A stretch of 64,000 bases of DNA from Clavaria fumosa (GCA_951802425.1 OX637797.1:3968001-4032000); one strand, 5' to 3'; shown: positions 12,301-24,598, counted from the first letter of the stretch. Numbers and translations: made by a program. The notes: generated by a model from the sequence alone, not told the origin.

Positions 12301-12922
12301 CCAGTCCAACATGTAGGAGATCAGATGGCAGGAAACAAACTCCATTCCAAACGTCAATGGAATGGAATGGGATATTGATGTGAGATTTGGCGCAGCATGA
12401 GGAGCAAGTTGCAGGCCGATAGAAACAATTGTGGCATCGAAACTTGAAGTTGTTCTGATTGCAGACCTGGCAAATTTTGGAAGGGAGTGGAGCTTCTAAT
12501 TCCAAGATTTCCCTCAGGTAGGCTGTTCTTAAAGGAAGCCAATCCTCAAGGAATTCATTCTGAGTCTGAATGTGTACATTTTCAGATACTTCAGCATACG
12601 GAGAACAACCTGGAGTCCTCACCTTTCCTTGCTTTTTCTTATGTGAAATCCGTTGGGCATCAGAATCCAGTATGCACTCAGGGTCACCATCTGCATTAAA
12701 TGTAAAGGGCAGAGTCTGTTCGGCCTTGCTAGGGGGTGTTTGGGGGAGTAGGGAATCATTGGAACAGGTTTCAGACCGCAGCTTGCTATGTAGAACATTG
12801 TATGGTTGAGCAGGTTGTTTGTAGACATTTCGAGACTTTAAAAAGGATTTCCACAGTCGTTTATTGTAAATTGAAACAAATTCAACCTCCTGGGCATGTT
12901 CTTTTCGTTTAGTGGTTGGCAT
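9319..12922 (-). pseudogene. KDZ-superfamily transposase 1
   Basis: Spliced gene. I chose the start at 12922 (MPTTKRKEHAQE), the first ATG of the long first exon (11921-12922). Seen in order: a basic N-terminus; the CxC2-like cysteine cluster (CQVCNQNNFKFRCHNC, CSSCC, then His residues); the KDZ block PCP..PGIN; D1 in VVDRNFSAEHL (about 11600); the HRAI...ATGIGACACSQHGCF..P..DFQKGE block (11270-11430); D2 in IYDICCQW; GKFHLGAHI; and the acidic motif DGEILETLWSNLN (about 10940). A coiled-coil-rich C-terminus follows, ending WLRAKARYDRWEEE. One in-frame TGA (11856-11858, second codon of exon 2) sits where the second KDZ copy has Arg, so this copy is probably dead. It neighbours the TET/JBP-like gene and a C48 peptidase. 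Confidence 0.8.
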
Positions 12923-13085
12923 GGCAGAGGTTGCAGTGGACAAAGTGTTGTGTCATGTGATTGGGCGACGGGGAAACTCACATATGCCACTTCTATGTTG
13001 CAAAGTGTTAGAGTAATACAAATACAAGATACAATAAAATTCCAGTGGAAGTAGAATTACAAGAAGAAAGGCCTGTAAATGGCAA

Positions 13086-14880
13086 TCAGACTATGCTTTG
13101 TTTTTCCTGCTCAAACCAACTCTTCTCTGCAACGGTGAGGATCTCTTCTCGTAGCCTTGTCCGAAGCCCACCAATCCTCCAGCACTTCCATGCTCGTTCA
13201 ATGTCTTGTAGAGACATCAAGGGGTTCTAAGGGATGTTGAAATGACATTAAAAGAAGGAAAGAAATATCCAATTACCAGCACCACATCCATTAATCTGTC
13301 ACCTTCATGCAACCACAGCCTTGCAAAATGGATCGCATATATGCCACAATCATCTCCATTGTTCTGTCTTGGAACCTAAAGCAAGAGCATATGAAAATAT
13401 ATGAAGCACCCTTTTTTGCACAATTTGCCACAAACCCTTGGTTGGATAACCTTTGGGTCCTTGGTGTACTTTAGGCCCTGTTGATGCCCAAGCTCTCGGA
13501 AGAGGTCTTGGATTGCCTTTGTGTCTTTGGAATGCACCCTGTCGTGAAAAAAGCTGTCAAGTATGACAATGGTACTGTAAAGATGTTAGTACCAAAAATA
13601 TTGCAAGAAATGGTACACTCACCATCCCCAGTCCATCTGGCTGATTGACTAGAAAGCAATGGCCTGGGTTTGCCACAATTATGGTAAACCAATGCTTCCT
13701 GTAATAGGTATAGCATCCCCATAAATTCCAACAAGATATCAGCCACGTACAGCTCCTCACTGAACCCAGGAATAATCCAGTATCTGCATTTGTGCGCAGA
13801 TTCTGGAAGCCATGCAATAATATCTCTGGTGCTATCCTTTCTTCTAATAAATGATCAGCTTTCACCCACATCATTAAGGTGTGAAATTACCTCAGTACTG
13901 GAAGGAAATATGTATTTGCGAGCCATATTCCAGATGTCCTTGTTTCCAATTCTTTGTATGTCTCTCTGTCCACCTTGAGCATTGTTAACAATTGAACATT
14001 GGTGGACATACTGAAGTGCAAAGTTGACAATATCTCCTCCTATCCATTCACCAGCCTTGAGTTGGTCAAGTTCAATGTCTTTCAATTGAACTGGACCTAG
14101 AAGCACATGTGTGCTCCCAACACTACAATGAGAAAAATATGTCAAATATATTGATTACATGAGGTTATTGATCTACCCTGATGTTGTCCCACCAGATACC
14201 CATGCAGCTTCGGATTCCTCAGGTCTTATGATATTGCAAATCATTAATGTTGAAATTTAGCTTTCAAAACAAGCCACATACCTAAGATATTGCCATGTGT
14301 CTCCCGGAAAGTTAGGCTTGACAGATTGAACAAACGCTTCGTATGTTTGTTGACTCCAGAGACTTGATTCTTGATCAAAAAGGAGAAATAGTTTTGGAAA
14401 CAGTACACATCCTGGATCCTCTCAGACACATAGAGAAAGCTTTCAAAAGTACATACCTTTAGTCTTGCCCCAGAACTGTGCTAATTGAGGTTTCAAAGGT
14501 CGAACCAGATTGACATGGAGGACCATGACCACGTGACGCCCTTTCTTATCAGGGTGACTCATCTAATGTCATTAGTAATGCCTATCCTGCAGTTTGGGGA
14601 GACTCACTTTACAAGCCAATGAATCCCTTTCTAAGTGAACTTGTACTTGGGGAAACCCCACGCCTGTCAAAGTCATTGCGGCCCTTTCACAACTCAGTTA
14701 GGAGATTGAATGGACAAGAACAAAAGTACTTACATGGCACCCTGGACTTGAAATGAGGCAACCAAGGATTTGGGGTTGCTGGTGTTTCCACCCACATGGA
14801 CAGCAGCACAAGGAAGGATGATTGGGGCAGACATGGTGGATATCGACAAAAGTGTATGCGACAGTCACACTATGTGACAT
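13086..14880 (-). CDS. C48 (Ulp1-like) SUMO/ubiquitin-like peptidase
   Basis: Multi-exon gene running from MSHSVTVAYTFVDIHHVCPNH (14880) to ...WFEQEKQSIV (stop 13086-13088). The N-terminus holds a small Cys cluster (CPNHPSLCCCPCG). The peptidase part starts near LLGPVQLKDIELDQLKAGEW, the Ulp1 entry segment. It contains His in KHWFTIIV, Asp in VILDSFF, and the Gln/Cys pair in PRQNNGDDCGIYAIHFAR (about 13330-13375). All four catalytic or oxyanion residues of C48 peptidases are therefore present. Family role: removal of SUMO-like modifiers. It lies upstream of KDZ transposase 1 on the same strand (164 bp). Some exon joins near 14690 do not close cleanly, so a frameshift cannot be excluded. Confidence 0.6.
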
Positions 14881-15159
14881 CTGTTATCACAGCATCAGCA
14901 CAGCCACACTAACTTTATGAGTGGGTAATCTTTTGGAAAATACAGCGTTGTTCGCAACCTATGCATCTGCCATCCTACTGCATCTGAGTGCTTGGTGCAG
15001 CCTGTGGACCAGCATGACTATTTGACATCGTCTGGTACCATAATTGTGAGCCATAGTTGTATCAAATTTATGCAAAGATATTCAAGCAAGGGTTCTGCTG
15101 ACGTTAGTCAGCTTTTCCTAGTCAATAATACCAATACATTCTTCTCTTACCCAGAACAC

Positions 15160-16190
15160 ATGTGACATATTCAGAGAGCATTTGGATATTCTGATGCAAA
15201 GCTATGGTCACAGCGTGACTGTCACACCCGTAATCCCGGGCATAGCCATAACAAGTCACAGTCACATCTCCCAACACACAATTCACATGAGCAAAGCTAT
15301 GTTATTTTGCATCAAGATGTGCTTCATTGCTTCACTCTGGCTGTAAGATGTGACCGCTGTGGAATTTAAGTAGATTAAAACAAGTACAAAGATAATTGTA
15401 CAAAGAGATAGCCAAAGTCAGTCATTTGAGATGTGGTTATTTGGCACTATTGAACCTCTTTCCAATCAATTGATGTTTGATTGGTTGGACAGGCACCCTT
15501 TAAAAAATACACAAGGCTCACATATTCAAAGGACATTTTGATACTCTTATGGAGAGTTACGGTCACAGTGTGACTGTCACGCCCAGGGTCCCGGGTACAG
15601 CCTCAGCAAGTCACAGTCACAATGCGTGACAAGTGACTCATGTGAGCTAAGTTATTTTCTCACTTGACCCATCACTTCTTGCGTCCCAACAACGCCACTG
15701 CTTTATCACAATGGCTTATTTTTATGTACAAAGGCTCATCCTGAACAATACTAATACATTCTCCTCTTCTTTAGAACACATATTCAAAGTGGATTTAAAT
15801 ACTCTGATGCAGATTTGGTCACAGTGTGACAGTCACACCCGGGATCCCGGGCACAGCCACAGAATGATATAATCACAAGGTGTGATAACAGACTCACATG
15901 CACAACTTCTACATTGCATATTTGAACAATTACAATACATTCTCCTTTAGAACACATTCAAAGTGGATTTGAATACTCTGATGCAGATTTGGTCACAGTG
16001 TGATGGTCACACCCAGGATCCCGGGCACAGCCACAAAATGATATAATCACAAGGTGTGATAACAGACTCACATGCACAACTTCTACATTGCATATTTGAA
16101 CAATTACAATACATTCTCCTTTAGAACACATATTCAAAGTGGATTTGAATACTCTTCAGAATACTCTTCAGAAAGGATATTAAGGCCATC
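15160..16190. repeat. 174-bp tandem repeat with CCCGGGATCCCGGG palindrome
   Basis: The segment CTCTGATGCAGATTTGGTCACAGTGTGA recurs at 15801 and 15975, a 174-bp period. Diverged copies lie at about 15187 and 15543 and a partial copy at 16149. Each full unit has two nested palindromes, GTCACAGTGTGAC and a GC-rich CCCGGGATCCCGGG type centre. The flanks 14881-15159 and 16191-16480 hold no gene. The position beside the KDZ-1/TET/C48 cluster suggests subterminal transposon repeats, but no matching left end was found. Confidence 0.65.
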
Positions 16191-16696
16191 CTTTTCCAAA
16201 GAATATCCTGAATCAAGTGACAACCACATTTCACTCTAGTTTATAATGGCTCCATTGCATATTCGATCAGTACATTTGCTTCTACCCTTTGAAGACCTAT
16301 TAGAAGGGATATTTGTTTTCATCTCACCCAGCTATGTTAAGTTGTCATGGAGGAGTCTCAGATGATAAGGAGTCTCAAATGATGCAGGTGACCTTGTCAT
16401 TTACATGTCTATCAAATAGCATATCTGATCTTTGCTTCCTAATCTTGTGCATATGCTTTATCCCCAGCTTTCTGATCTAATGTGTCATGTAAGTGAGAGA
16501 AATGTTTGAATAGGGTGCTTCAGACTCTCTACACTGGTTCCTAAAATGGGTGTCGGCCAGCCCTTTTGAAAGGGTATCATCACTACCATGGGATCCCTAT
16601 ATGCCTGGCAGGATTTTGGTATATCAAGTTGATCGGCCAAGCCTATAAAGCTATATCTCGGCCGATGATCGGCTGGGCCCATAAAAAGGGCATCAG

Positions 16697-17038
16697 TCAA
16701 AATTGGCTAGGCCTTTTGGATAGGGGGTGGGTGTGCTGAAGGGGGTGCTTCATGGCCTCTTTGATGCGTGTGGACAGTGAACGATATAAATCTGATTGCA
16801 GAGCAGCAGAGTTCCAGTTGGACTCAAAGGTGAAAGACTCGAAGCATATAATATGGTTTGAGAACTGCTCATTTTCACCCATTTGCAACATACAGAGGTT
16901 CTGGTCCTCCTCAATCTGTGTGTTAACCACTCCAAACATCCCTCCAAACTCATGGATGAATCCTTCCCAGGAGTGTAGGGCCAGATGTTTGGCATTGAAT
17001 TGAAGGAGGGAGGTGTAGCAGCTCTGCGCGGTGTCCAT
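16697..17038 (-). pseudogene. LTR-retrotransposon Gag fragment
   Basis: An isolated frame of about 113 residues (MDTAQSCYTSLLQFNAKHLALHSW...). It has the Trp/Phe and FG spacing, the WN..AL segment (ESNWNSAALQSDLYRSLSTRIKEAM) and the C-terminal amphipathic helix typical of Ty3/gypsy Gag cores. No zinc knuckle or pol follows on this strand. It is a truncated relic, opposite in orientation to the gypsy A element downstream. Confidence 0.45.
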
Positions 17039-18002
17039 GAGGTAAGTGTCAGGAGTGCTTACATAAGCAGGCGGAAAAGGCCAAGAAAGGATTGCAAAAG
17101 AGTTGCGGGAAGATTGCGGTCAAGTCACGTGACCCGAATGGGTGGCGGATTATGTAATGGAAAAATCACATGACACAGGTCTGAGCGCATCACATGATGC
17201 ATGGGGTCCGAGCATGGGAACGCCGGCAACTCCCGAAGCACTCACTATATATACTACATCCTTTTCTTACTTGTACCCTTTTCCCCTTATGTTAGTATCA
17301 TCATCATTGACCTTACGTTAAGTTGTGTGAGCGTGAGACTAAGTCTGACACAATACTAACATCACACCCAATCCACCCTAGCCCCATGTCCTAACCCGGC
17401 TAGCCTGGACCCCTATCTCAAACTGTCACATTCTGTCACAGCTTATCCCCCTCATCCTCTTCTTCCTTACCCTGCCTGCAGTGTGTAACAGAACTGCACA
17501 AAATTTTTACTGTGTGTAGATACATGTGACCAGACCCAGAGGAAGTCTACTGTGACCCTCCCCAAGTGATACCAAGTGCCCAAGGCCCGGATCTTTGTTT
17601 TACAGCTACGTACCAGTGAATCGTGTAGTGTACAGGGCAAGGAAAGGCCCTCTACATAGTCTTTCTGTAGTTTCCTGGTCCAGTGGACAGGGCCCTTGCT
17701 CTGTGACCATTGTCGGAAGGGTGCATGGGCAACTCATTAGGAGTTGTGGAGCAACCACCTGGGACACCATTTGGGCCCCACACTAGCAACAGCTTTAAAG
17801 AATAAGAGTTCTATAAGTACCTAAGTACCTAAAGAGCAGCCTGAGAGGACAGGACTGCTAAGAGATTGAAGAAATCCTGAGTGCCCAAGGCCTGGAATTT
17901 TATTTACAGCGTCTATGACCGAGACCGGGTCAAGCCCAGCTCCCCCCCGATTCCCCCGTTACTGACGTCCCCGAAACCCCATCACCACCACCAGGGTCTG
18001 TG
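17039..18002. other. possible LTR/leader of gypsy A; no gene
   Basis: No coding exon is supported. The stretch TATATATACT (about 17251), then TGTGAGCGTGAGACTAAG and a C-rich segment, precede the gypsy A gag by 600-750 bp, as an LTR and leader would. No second LTR copy was found to prove it. Confidence 0.3.
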
Positions 18003-19575
18003 ATGGCTGACCACATCACCCTGCCTGAAGTCCATGCTACAAGGCTGGATTTATTTGTTGCCCCATTTGATGGGCAAAAAAGAAATTTCTGTACATTCCT
18101 CCAGTCGCCTCCTGTTTATGGCGAATCTGATAATCTATGCCACGGACCTGGCAAATGTCCTCTACACTCTCAGCAAAATTGCTGGAGATGGGTTTGCTGC
18201 AGAATGGGCAAATATGAAGGGAGAGGAAATCCTGGGTAACAACAAGGTTGGAACCTGGGCAGAATTTGTGGAGGAGATGAAGCGAGCATTCGATGACCCG
18301 AACGACTGTGCGACTGCCCTCGCAGACATTGCGGGGTTGAAACAGGGTGCCATGACAGCACTGGAGTTCTTTGCAAAGTTTGAAATGATGTTCTGAAGAG
18401 CAGGGATGACAGAAGTGGCCAATTCGGACATCCTGGTCCATTGGCTGGAGTCGAACCTGAGCAGGAGACTAGTGGGAAAGGTCTATGGTGTTTTGCCAAT
18501 GCCAGAGACCTACGTGCAGTGGAAGGCACTCGCAGAAAGGCTAGATGCTCATCAGCGTCACCTCGATGGAGTCATCGCACAGCAGAACTCTGTGCATCCT
18601 GCTCCGCCTGCAACCAGCCGCCCCCTCCCTCAACATACCCACCTCGCACCAGCCCCCCGCCCCTTCCTGGCCCAGCCACTGGCCCGCACCCCTGCCCCGC
18701 CCACCATGCCACGTCCCACCAATGCCGGTGATGCCATGGTGGTGGATCGTGCCCGTGCCCCCAGAGTGTTGCGCACCTGCTTCCGATGTGGCCAAGCTGG
18801 TCACATAGTGAGAGATTGCCTGCTCCAGGACACATGTCCGCAGATCCTGAGACCGCAGGTCCGCGCCGTGGAAAGCCAGGTACGTAGTGCAGAGGACTAT
18901 GAGAATGAGATCGCGCTGCTCTGAGACTGCCTGGAGTTGCTCAAGAGCAAGAAAAGGGCTCCTGTTGAGGAGCCGGATTTTGGAGACGAGGCCCAGTGAG
19001 TCCGAACTGGAGCCTCAGGAGTAGATATCCCAGCCCCCCTCCCATCCCTGTACCCACAGCTAGTATCCCGAAATACACTATCTTGCAGCAGAGAAACACC
19101 TGGATTGGGGCTGAGGTGAAGGACAAAGTGGAAATGGAAACTGCTAAGAGTGAAATACCGAAAAGAGAAAAGGGGACTAGCAGCAAAGTGGAGCCAACGA
19201 AGTGCCTTGCAGAGGTGCTGAAGGACACCCTATTGTGTATGCCCTGAGAGCTCTCCATCCAGGTGCACCTGGAGGCTCTCAGCACTGGCAAAGGGGCAAC
19301 TACGAAAGCCCTTGTCGACTCAGGCTGCACCAACTGCTTTATGGACTTGGAGTGGGCGAAAAAAGTGGGATTGGAAACATCTCCCTTGCTGAATCCAATC
19401 ACCATGTATAATGTGGATGGAACACAGAACAGGGATGGTAAGATCCAGTATGGGATGGAGCTGCTCATGATGGTTGGCGACCACCAGGAGCGGATCCACT
19501 TCCTGCTAGGGAAGACCCAGTCCCCCATGGTGATCCTTGGGCATGATTGGCTAAAGTGTCATAATCCAGGTGTAT
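18003..19575 (+). pseudogene. gypsy A gag-protease remnant
   Basis: Gag begins MADHITLPEVHATRLDLFVAPFDG, then needs a frame change near 18085 to continue into ATDLANVLYTLSKIAGDGFAAEWANM. A TGA at 18394-18396 interrupts it. The CCHC zinc knuckle CFRCGQAGHIVRDC lies at about 18778-18820. The aspartic protease (ALVDSGCTNCFMD, then VILGHDWL) lies at 19263-19560 in another frame. The element stops abruptly at about 19575, where an opposite-strand gypsy B relic begins. It is non-functional. A second copy of its protease and RT continues from 20741. Confidence 0.7.
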
Positions 19576-19579
19576 TGGA

Positions 19580-20560
19580 TTGCCAAGCTTCTCCCAAATG
19601 TCTTGCCGCATTGCTACAATCAAACTTCCTTGGTCGAGAAGGCACTCTGCGGCGATTCGACCATCCAATATGCCTTCTATGATGCAGAGCGGAGCAGCAT
19701 CGACTGCTACAACGAGATCAGAGGTGTCTGGGGCCGTAATGTTTGTGTAGAGCGTATCCTGTATGATGGAAGCGGTGACCGGAATGTGGCAGGCAGTAAC
19801 CATATCCTTCATCTTTTTACAGATGTCTCCAGAAATGGCGAGTAATTCACAGGGTGTCACATGGACCGGAATGTCGAGTGTGCGATTGAAAACTTGTTGA
19901 ACGGTTACTGGATTTTCTATCAGGGCTTGGTAATGATACTGGATGTCGGATTGTTCAATTCTTTCCGGCTTCGATGGGCACATGACTGGAGGCGGGGTAA
20001 TGACAATGGTGGGCGGAGGAGGTAACCTAGATGGCTGTGGATCGTTATTCCGGGGTGCAGGTGCTTTCCTTTTGCCCTTGTCTGTTTGCTTTGCCACATT
20101 GTTTGCAAAGGTGCAAGCCATATTTTCTAGGGCAATCCTCTCGCTATCTTCCTCATCCGAATCGTCTTCCATATCTGCAGGATCACCAGATGATCTGGTT
20201 GGCTGTGCTTCAAATACCATGGTAGTTGCCAGCTGCGTATTCTGGGATTGGTAGGTAGCGTAATACTTGTCAAAGTGCTCTGATAGGTTGTTCCCCACAA
20301 TAGTACCTGGCAAGTATCGTCCAGAAGGAAGGCAAATCCTGCCTTTGGTGTTCCGCATACATTTACCAGACTTGATGTATTCAAGGGCCTTCGGACAGGC
20401 ACTAACAAAATGACCTAGTTCTGAACAGAAGTTACACGTCCGATTTGTAGGGGAATTTGTGGTCTGAGGAGTGGAATGTTTTGCTGGTTTGAGAGACTGT
20501 GCTGATAAAATTGATTCCAGGCAAGCCATTGTAGAGGCAAATGTCGCAAAGGCCTGACAC
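19580..20560 (-). pseudogene. CpG-decayed gypsy B gag-protease relic
   Basis: The translation runs MACLESILSAQSLKPAKH..., zinc knuckle CNFCSELGHFVSACP, Pro-rich linker, and the protease start ECLLDQGSLIVAMRQDIWEKLGNP. It is colinear with the gag-protease ORF at 63098-64000, roughly 80% identical by eye. Most nucleotide differences are CG in the right-hand copy against TG or CA here. The frame is still open for 354 codons, but the copy is truncated at both ends inside gypsy A sequence and has no pol. Confidence 0.75.
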
Positions 20561-20690
20561 TATCATGACCTCCATGCAACCCTTCGTGACCCCTGTGCAA
20601 CCTTTTGCAGCCTCTGCGCAACCTTGCATGACCTTTTGCAACCCATTGCAACCTGCCGCAACCTTCTCATGATGTTTGTGCGATGCTCCT
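20560..20690. repeat. degenerate GCAACC-type minisatellite
   Basis: Repeats of TGCAACC-T-TTTGCA type (CCATGCAACCCTTCGTGACC, TGTGCAACCTTTTGCAGCC and so on) with period near 20-25 bp. It bridges the gypsy B relic and the second gypsy A copy. No gene. Confidence 0.45.
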
Positions 20691-20740
20691 GTGTCCCTGG
20701 ATGTGGCTGGGAACCAAGGTCAGGCTCCCAGTGTCAAGAG

Positions 20741-21509
20741 GCAGTGTTTCTGATGGGACTGGAGCCATCTCCCCTGCTGAACCCAATCACAATGTACAAT
20801 GTGGATGGGTCACAGAACAGAGAGGGCAAAATCTGGTTTGGAATTGAGGTGCTGGTGATGATTGGTGACCACCAAGAATGGATCCATTTCCTCCTGGGAA
20901 AGGTCCAGTCCCACTGGGTCATAACCCATGACAGTGGAGATGAACTATTGGGTGGATGAGCAGCTGGCTTCTGGGTGAATCTGACCTTCAAAATCCCCAT
21001 ATGCTAGCCCTTTCTTCTTTAAACACAAGAAGGACAAACTACAGCTGATTGTCAACTACTCGAGACTGAATCCACACTTGATCAAGGACAAGTACTCCCT
21101 CCCCCTCATCTGAGACACAGTGGATGTGTTAAAGGGGGCAACTATCTATTCCAAGATAGATGCAAAGGGAGGCTTCCCCTTGATGCAGGTTTGGCCAGAG
21201 CACCAACACTGCTGTGCTTTCCTAACACCTTGTGGACTCTTTGAACCAGCAGTAGTGTCATTTGGGCTGCAAAATGCTCCAGCCACCTTCCAATGCTTCA
21301 TGAACCACATGCTGTATGAGGAGATCACTGGAGGACATGTCTGGGCCTATGTCAATGATGTTATTGTGTTCACAGAGGACTTGGCAATGCATCAGCATTG
21401 GATGGATTGGGTCTTGTGGAAGTTTGGAGAGAATGGGCTGTGTCTCAGGCTCAGTAAGTGTGAGTTTGAGAAGAGTGAGGTTATCTTCCTTGGGATGAAG
21501 ATCTCCCAC
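20741..21509 (+). pseudogene. gypsy A, second copy: protease tail and reverse transcriptase
   Basis: Starts with the protease segment SPLLNPITMYNVDG, nearly identical to 19380-19430. Reverse transcriptase follows from about 21000 (FFFKHKKDKLQLIVNYSRLN, then IYSKIDAKGGF, FGLQNAPATFQ and the catalytic box YVNDVIVF). The usual YVDD box reads YVND, so one catalytic Asp is lost. A TGA sits just before DTVDVLK. The RT is cut at 21509 by the copia element and resumes at 26461. Confidence 0.7.
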
Positions 21510-21738
21510 TATAGAAATCTAGGGTTACTGTGTTAGCTCAGTCAAATAGTGGACTGTATGTATTTGTTGTAGTACCTAGGGTTACTGCATTCTACCCTAG
21601 GCCATCAGTACAGTTGTAATATGAAGTAAAAAGAGATAGACTCACAGCTCAGTCAAATAGTAGACTGAGCTGTGGCACTGCTACGTCGCAACCAAATAAA
21701 CATACGCATTATGTAATCTGTCCGGATGATTACCAATA
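21510..21738 (-). repeat. copia 3' LTR
   Basis: 229 bp, aligned end to end with 26227-26455. Differences are transitions. Three sites here read TG or CA where the other LTR keeps CG. Confidence 0.9.
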
Positions 21739-21745
21739 CTCCCTC

Positions 21746-24598
21746 TCAAACAGGCAGAAGTGCGAGTTCCCGAATGAATGTTTCGAAGGCAGGCCACGGG
21801 AGTGGCTTTGTAAAGCCGTCGGCGACATTTTCACTCGTTGGGACGTATTCTACTTGGATAGTTCCTTGCTCGACTGCCTCGCGAACGAAATGATGTCGGA
21901 TGTCGATGTGTTTGGTGCGTGCGTGGAATTTATTGTTCTTTGTTATTGCGATCATTGACATGTTGTCCAACCACAACATCATCGCTCCCGGTTCACGTGC
22001 TCCCACCTCGGCCAGGAAACTCCTTATCCAGAATATCTCCCTCGCAGCTACTGCCGCTGCGACGTATTCCGCCTCGGTGCTGGATTGCGCAACTAGCGTC
22101 TGTCTCTTCGACGACCAACTAACAGCACCTCGCCTGATTCGCATAACGAACCCAGAAATCGAGTGTCGGTCCGGCTGAGACGCCCAGTCGGCGTCAGAAA
22201 AGACTTCAGGGCGTGTGCCCTTTCCCCCCAGAGTGAGCCAGAGGTTTCTCGTTGTGAACAAGTAGCTTATCACTCGCTTCATAGCCTCCCAGTGCGCTTG
22301 CGCTGGGTTTATCGTGAACTGTGACAGCAGACCTACAGCTAGTTGCACGTCGGGTCGCGATATTACAGCTGGCCAGAGGACCCCGCTGCACGCTTCCTGA
22401 TAAGGTGCGTTGATCGGGTTCACAGGGCACTGATCTTTTGACAGCATTACCCCTGGGTCCATGGGAATGTGGACTGCATGTCCGTTCTGTAGTCCAAACC
22501 GCTTCGCTAGCACCTCAAGGTACGCCCATTGGTTCAGCGCTATTGTGCGCGTGGCCCTGTCTCGTTTGACCTCGAATCCCAGGAGCCATGACAACTCGCC
22601 TTGATCGGTTATTTCAAATGACTTTTGCAATTCAGTTTTCACCTGGTCGACAGCTGACCATGTGCTCCCCATCACGACCATGTCATCCGTGGAAACGGTA
22701 ACATGTACACTTTGTTCGTCTTGTGTTCTGATGAATGCTGATTGGTCCAGTTTGGACACATTGAAGCCAAGGGATATAAAGGTAGAGGCCATCATTCGAT
22801 ACCACATTCGCCCTGATTGTTTTAGCCCGTATAGGCCCTTTCGCAGCCTGCAGACTTTGCGCGTCGCGTTCTCGAGCAGTACTCCATGCGGCAGCTCCAT
22901 GTAGACCTCTTCCTCAAGGTCAGCATTCAGATAAGCGCCAACGACATCGAGCTGATCTATTTCCCAGTCACGTTGCGCAGCCAGCACGAGGAAGATGCGG
23001 ATGGATGCGATCTTCGCCGCTGCGGCGAACGTTTCGTTATAGTTCGTACCTTTGGTCTGCCTATGGCCTCCTGCGACGACTCGAGCCTTATATTTTAGGA
23101 TTTCGCTGTTAGGGCCCAGCTTTAGCCTGAAGACGTAGCCGCATGGGATAACTGGTTTGTCCGGTGGGCAGTCGACGATATCCCAGGTGCGTGCACAGCT
23201 TAACTGGTCTAACTCTATCTGATAAGCTTTGTCCCATTGGTTTGCGTCAGGGCCAGCGAGCGCTTGAGCGATAGTGCGCGGTTCTACGCCGATAGAGCCG
23301 GCATGAAGAGCGAACATTGGCAGGTGGTTAGCTGCATCAAGGTGAGTAGCATTAGCGGCTGTCCCTTTCGGTGCGTAACCTGCCAAAGTTTTGTAGAATC
23401 CTGGCTGGGGGCGCGCGCGGCGAGGAAGTAAATCGTCATTGCAGGCAGGGATCTCTGGGGGATCAAGCGGTACGTGCTGTTGTTGATCTTCATTCAGAGG
23501 ATCATGCTGATATTCATCAAGCATGGTGCTCTCGTGATTCGAATCGTCTAGGTTTAGACGGGTGTCGATCGATTCAGATTGGGAGGTGGAATGCTGACTG
23601 AGCGTATTTGTCCTCCCCTCAGGCAGTAGTTCACCTGTCCACATGATGGGGTCAGTATCCTCTTTTAGATTGAATACCACCTCTCGCTCGATTCTGATTT
23701 GCCTTTTATCAGGAAAGTAAATTCTATATCCTGTACTCGTTGAGTCGATGCCAATAAAATGGCCCATGCGTGCTCGACGATCGAGCTTGCCTGCGTCAAT
23801 GATCTTCACCCAGGCTGGAGTGCCGAAGGGTACTAACTTAGATAAGTTTGGATGGTTGGCATAGCAGGCGTAAAAAGGTGTTTCGCCTTCGAGAGCGCGG
23901 GTAGGCGACCTATTCTTTATCCAAGCTGCGTGCTTCATGGCTTCACCCCATAGAAACTTCGGAAGCTTGGAATCGATGAGCATCGCTCTCGTGAGTTCCG
24001 CCTTGGTTCTGTTCCAATGTTCGACAGCTCCGACTTGCTCGTGGGTGTCATGGGTGGTGAGTTCTCGCTTCGTACCTTTCTCGGCAAGATGGGCTGAGAA
24101 TACATCGCTGTTGAATTCGCCGCCATGATCAGAACAGAGAAATTTTATCTTTGTATTGTCGTGAGTATTGATTTGAGCCTCCAAACGTTTGTAGGCACCA
24201 AAAGCATCTGACTTTTTGTGCAGGAGGGATATTTCAGTCCAGTGAGTCGCATCATCGACGAAGTCGACGGTGTATCGGCTGCTGCCAATTGTTTCGACAG
24301 AGGCTGGACCCCATACATCAGCATGAATGCGCTCCCCATAAGATTTCGCTCGGTTAGTTGCTTTATCAGGGAAAGGCAGCCGGTGCGGCTTGGCCTGAGT
24401 GCATGCATCGCAGAAAACTGGGTCGGATGAGGTGTCTATCGCCATTCTGAGTATTTTGCCTGTGGATATGGCATGTTTAACTGCAGCATAGTTTATGTGG
24501 CCCAGAGCACGGTGTGCCTCAAAAAGCGTAAGTGTTTTTTGATTCTTGGCCAGGTGAGCTTCTAAAGGCAATGATTGTATACTTAGGGATCTGGGCAA
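21746..24598 (-). pseudogene. copia pol: integrase, reverse transcriptase, RNase H
   Basis: A 950-codon open frame. It has the pre-integrase zinc region (HRALGHINYAAVKHAI ... CDACTQAK) and the integrase core with Asp in HADVWGP, Asp in LCSDHGGEF and Glu in GAVEHWNRT. RT follows with QLDVVGAYLNADL, YGLKQSGRMWY and the catalytic box VSTDDMVV. RNase H has SDADWASQPD and SSTEAEYVAAA. It ends ELALLPV at 21746. The domains look whole, but the link to gag-protease upstream is broken by frame changes near 24560 and 24720 and by the MITE. The polyprotein cannot be made as one piece. Confidence 0.8.

Noticed and set aside
1..16500. A single KDZ element covering the H3-mimic pseudogene, DDE, TET/JBP, KDZ-1 and C48 genes
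   Set aside because: Attractive by analogy with 32408-47915, but no inverted ends or target duplication could be found, so the borders are left open.
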